Shown: positions 62,869-64,000 of the stretch, piece after piece
How the letters are laid out: each line of letters begins with the position of its first letter
Position numbering within the stretch: position 1 is the first letter of the stretch
Origin: Legionella sp. PC1000
GTDB taxonomy: Bacteria > Pseudomonadota > Gammaproteobacteria > Legionellales > Legionellaceae
Direction of reading: 5' to 3'
DNA: 64,000 nt
Assembly (NCBI RefSeq): GCF_014109805.1
Contig: NZ_CP059400.1
Location: 962,001-1,026,000 of the forward strand
The notes under the pieces: generated by a model
Seen by the model: the letters and a program-made list of their open reading frames with translations, nothing else
What the model was told of the DNA's origin: nothing
Database searches by the model: none
Position numbers and translations under genes: made by a program

Positions 62869-63774
62869 CTAAAAATAGCAATTAAGTGCAAGGGCTCCGG
62901 TCACGAATTTAGCTGCATGCGGTCCGGTTACAGAAAACCAAACGCCGCCAATAAGACCGATATTGGAATTAAAGTTATATTCGACGGCAGGGGCCAGCGA
63001 GGCTTGTTCATTTGCCCTTCCTCCCAGACCTGCAAGAGTTCCTCCCGGAGTAAATCCTGGATTACCATCAAAGTGGCTTCCCGGACTGTGTACATAGAGC
63101 ACTTCAAAAACGGGAACCCAGTTTTGTGTTAGGGTATACTCAAATGCCAAGTCAGCAGAGTAACTATTATCCAGTTTTACTTTACCTCTGGTTCCGGAGG
63201 TGCCGCCAAAAACATTCAAATTATGTACGGTGATCTCACTAAACCTCGCGCCAACCAAGCTCAAACGTGTTCGTAAGTAACGTCCATTATGGAACTGAAG
63301 CAATTTTTGAAAGTTAAAACCAAGGTAGGTTTGGTAAGCACCTAAACCCGTTTGATCGGTACCCAATCTTTGAGGATCCAGGTTTTCAAAGCGTCCAGTG
63401 GGAAAAACCTCTTGCACAACTACCCGGAGGTCAGGAAGCCATGAATTTTCTTTTTGTCGCAGAACTTGAAATCCTAAAGCCAAGCTGTAATCGCCAATGC
63501 CATTCCCATGTTGCCTATCATCCCAACTGTAATCATAAGGCAGAGAAGTTTGTAAATCTACAAAACTAAGAATCCCTATGCTTAAAATGGGAACGACTTC
63601 AAAATTTCTAAATCCTTTGGGATAGCCACTATAAAATGCATAAGGTTCAAAGTTTATATGGCCTGCTGGTATTGTTTTTCCAGCTGGTGCGAGTAGAGGT
63701 CCTGTAAACCATGGACTTGCAAGCGCAGTATGAGCAAAAAATAATAATAATAAAAAAAGCAATCTTAAATGCAT
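62869..63774 (-). CDS. outer-membrane channel-type protein (exported)
   Basis: 301 residues. A signal peptide (HLRLLFLLLLFFAHTALA) precedes SPWFTGPLLAPAGKTIPAGH. Then come many amphipathic strands with GIGDYSLALGFQVL, LRTRLSLVGARF and the C-terminal TGALALNCYF ending in Phe. The overall pattern matches outer-membrane proteins of the type often called phenol-degradation MetA-like or transporter proteins. No strong ribosome site. Substrate unknown. Confidence 0.75.
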   Translation of the reverse strand: MHLRLLFLLLLFFAHTALASPWFTGPLLAPAGKTIPAGHINFEPYAFYSGYPKGFRNFEVVPILSIGILSFVDLQTSLPYDYSWDDRQHGNGIGDYSLALGFQVLRQKENSWLPDLRVVVQEVFPTGRFENLDPQRLGTDQTGLGAYQTYLGFNFQKLLQFHNGRYLRTRLSLVGARFSEITVHNLNVFGGTSGTRGKVKLDNSYSADLAFEYTLTQNWVPVFEVLYVHSPGSHFDGNPGFTPGGTLAGLGGRANEQASLAPAVEYNFNSNIGLIGGVWFSVTGPHAAKFVTGALALNCYF

Positions 63775-63879
63775 AGTGAAATAGTTCTTATTATGAATGG
63801 AAAATAGAATTTAAAACTTTTTTCATATTAATGGAATCTATTTTTACTCACTTCTTAAACTTTTTTTGCTATCAATGAT

Positions 63880-64000
63880 TTATGCGTCAAAAAAATTTTC
63901 ACAGTCTGCATTTTTAGAGTACCAGGCAGCATCCAAATCCGAAAAATGCCGCTCATTTATTTCAGCAGATGGCTCATCATAGGAAGAAGCAGCACATTTA
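63880..64000 (-). CDS. partial gene running off the right edge (C-terminus only)
   Basis: Minus-strand codons from the window edge give CAASSYDEPSAEINERHF and continue with SDLDAAWYSKNADCENFFDA to a stop at 63880. The composition (acidic, aromatic, Ser) is protein-like, and the frame is open for all 40 codons. The start lies beyond the window. The C-terminus contains acidic residues near the end, as in some effectors. Not identified. Confidence 0.55.
   Translation of the reverse strand, partial: KCAASSYDEPSAEINERHFSDLDAAWYSKNADCENFFDA

Overview
The window looks like a chromosomal segment of a Legionella species. The DNA is AT-rich. Many genes look like Dot/Icm-type effectors: long orphan proteins with coiled coils, eukaryotic-like motifs and glutamate-rich C-termini. 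They are interspersed with a typical gammaproteobacterial core (greB, rhlE, asnC/asnA, nagA/nagB, a gltP/dctA-type symporter, a panE-like reductase). There is also a zinc-phospholipase-C-like exported protein, a fold family known from Legionella. The genus call is an inference from gene content and style; no rRNA gene or complete tRNA gene is present.

Layout. 0-6 kb is a scarred zone: two small-molecule-kinase-like genes, a hairpin-bearing dispersed repeat, a tRNA-3'-end-like relic, an ankyrin gene remnant, and a serine hydrolase gene cut in two by an 866-bp IS5-family element. 6-16 kb: a full sedolisin (S53) protease that looks acquired, greB, an exported protein, an OmpR-type two-component system, a second serine hydrolase with a charged tail, and a PLC-like exported protein. 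16-22.3 kb: a nucleoside hydrolase whose leader is duplicated upstream, a dicarboxylate/glutamate symporter, a protein with a canonical eukaryotic bZIP signature, and a twice-frameshifted exported protein. 22.4-34.3 kb: a DsbB-like plus panE-like pair, membrane and exported proteins, a protein ending in a CaaX box, rhlE, a HAD-like protein, a LysR regulator, a 27-codon Cys-rich mini-ORF beside an aromatic/His motif protein, and two probable effectors, one a papain-like protease candidate. 34.5-37.4 kb: an MFS transporter, an Fe(II)/2-oxoglutarate dioxygenase and a PhnZ/TmpB-type HD oxygenase form a tight operon that probably takes up and oxidatively cleaves an organophosphonate. 37.5-50.2 kb: a drug-type MFS transporter, an outer-membrane protein, an Asp-box repeat protein, divergent nagA/nagB, a tandem-repeat lipoprotein, a HEPN protein and divergent asnC/asnA. 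50-64 kb: effector-rich, with a GGDEF/EAL protein, a small Cys-rich exported protein, an OTU (Lot-like) deubiquitinase candidate, several orphan coiled-coil proteins and a 1224-residue C-terminally anchored protein.

The most striking object is the 431-residue protein at 20083-21378. It combines an acidic/aromatic N-terminus, a KKRK-type nuclear signal, a basic region with exact N-x7-R-x9-L spacing, and a leucine zipper. It looks like a bacterial mimic of a host bZIP transcription factor. The OTU-like protease, the CaaX protein and the NLS-bearing papain-like protein reinforce the picture of a host-manipulation neighbourhood. Functions of all effector candidates are inferred from motifs only.
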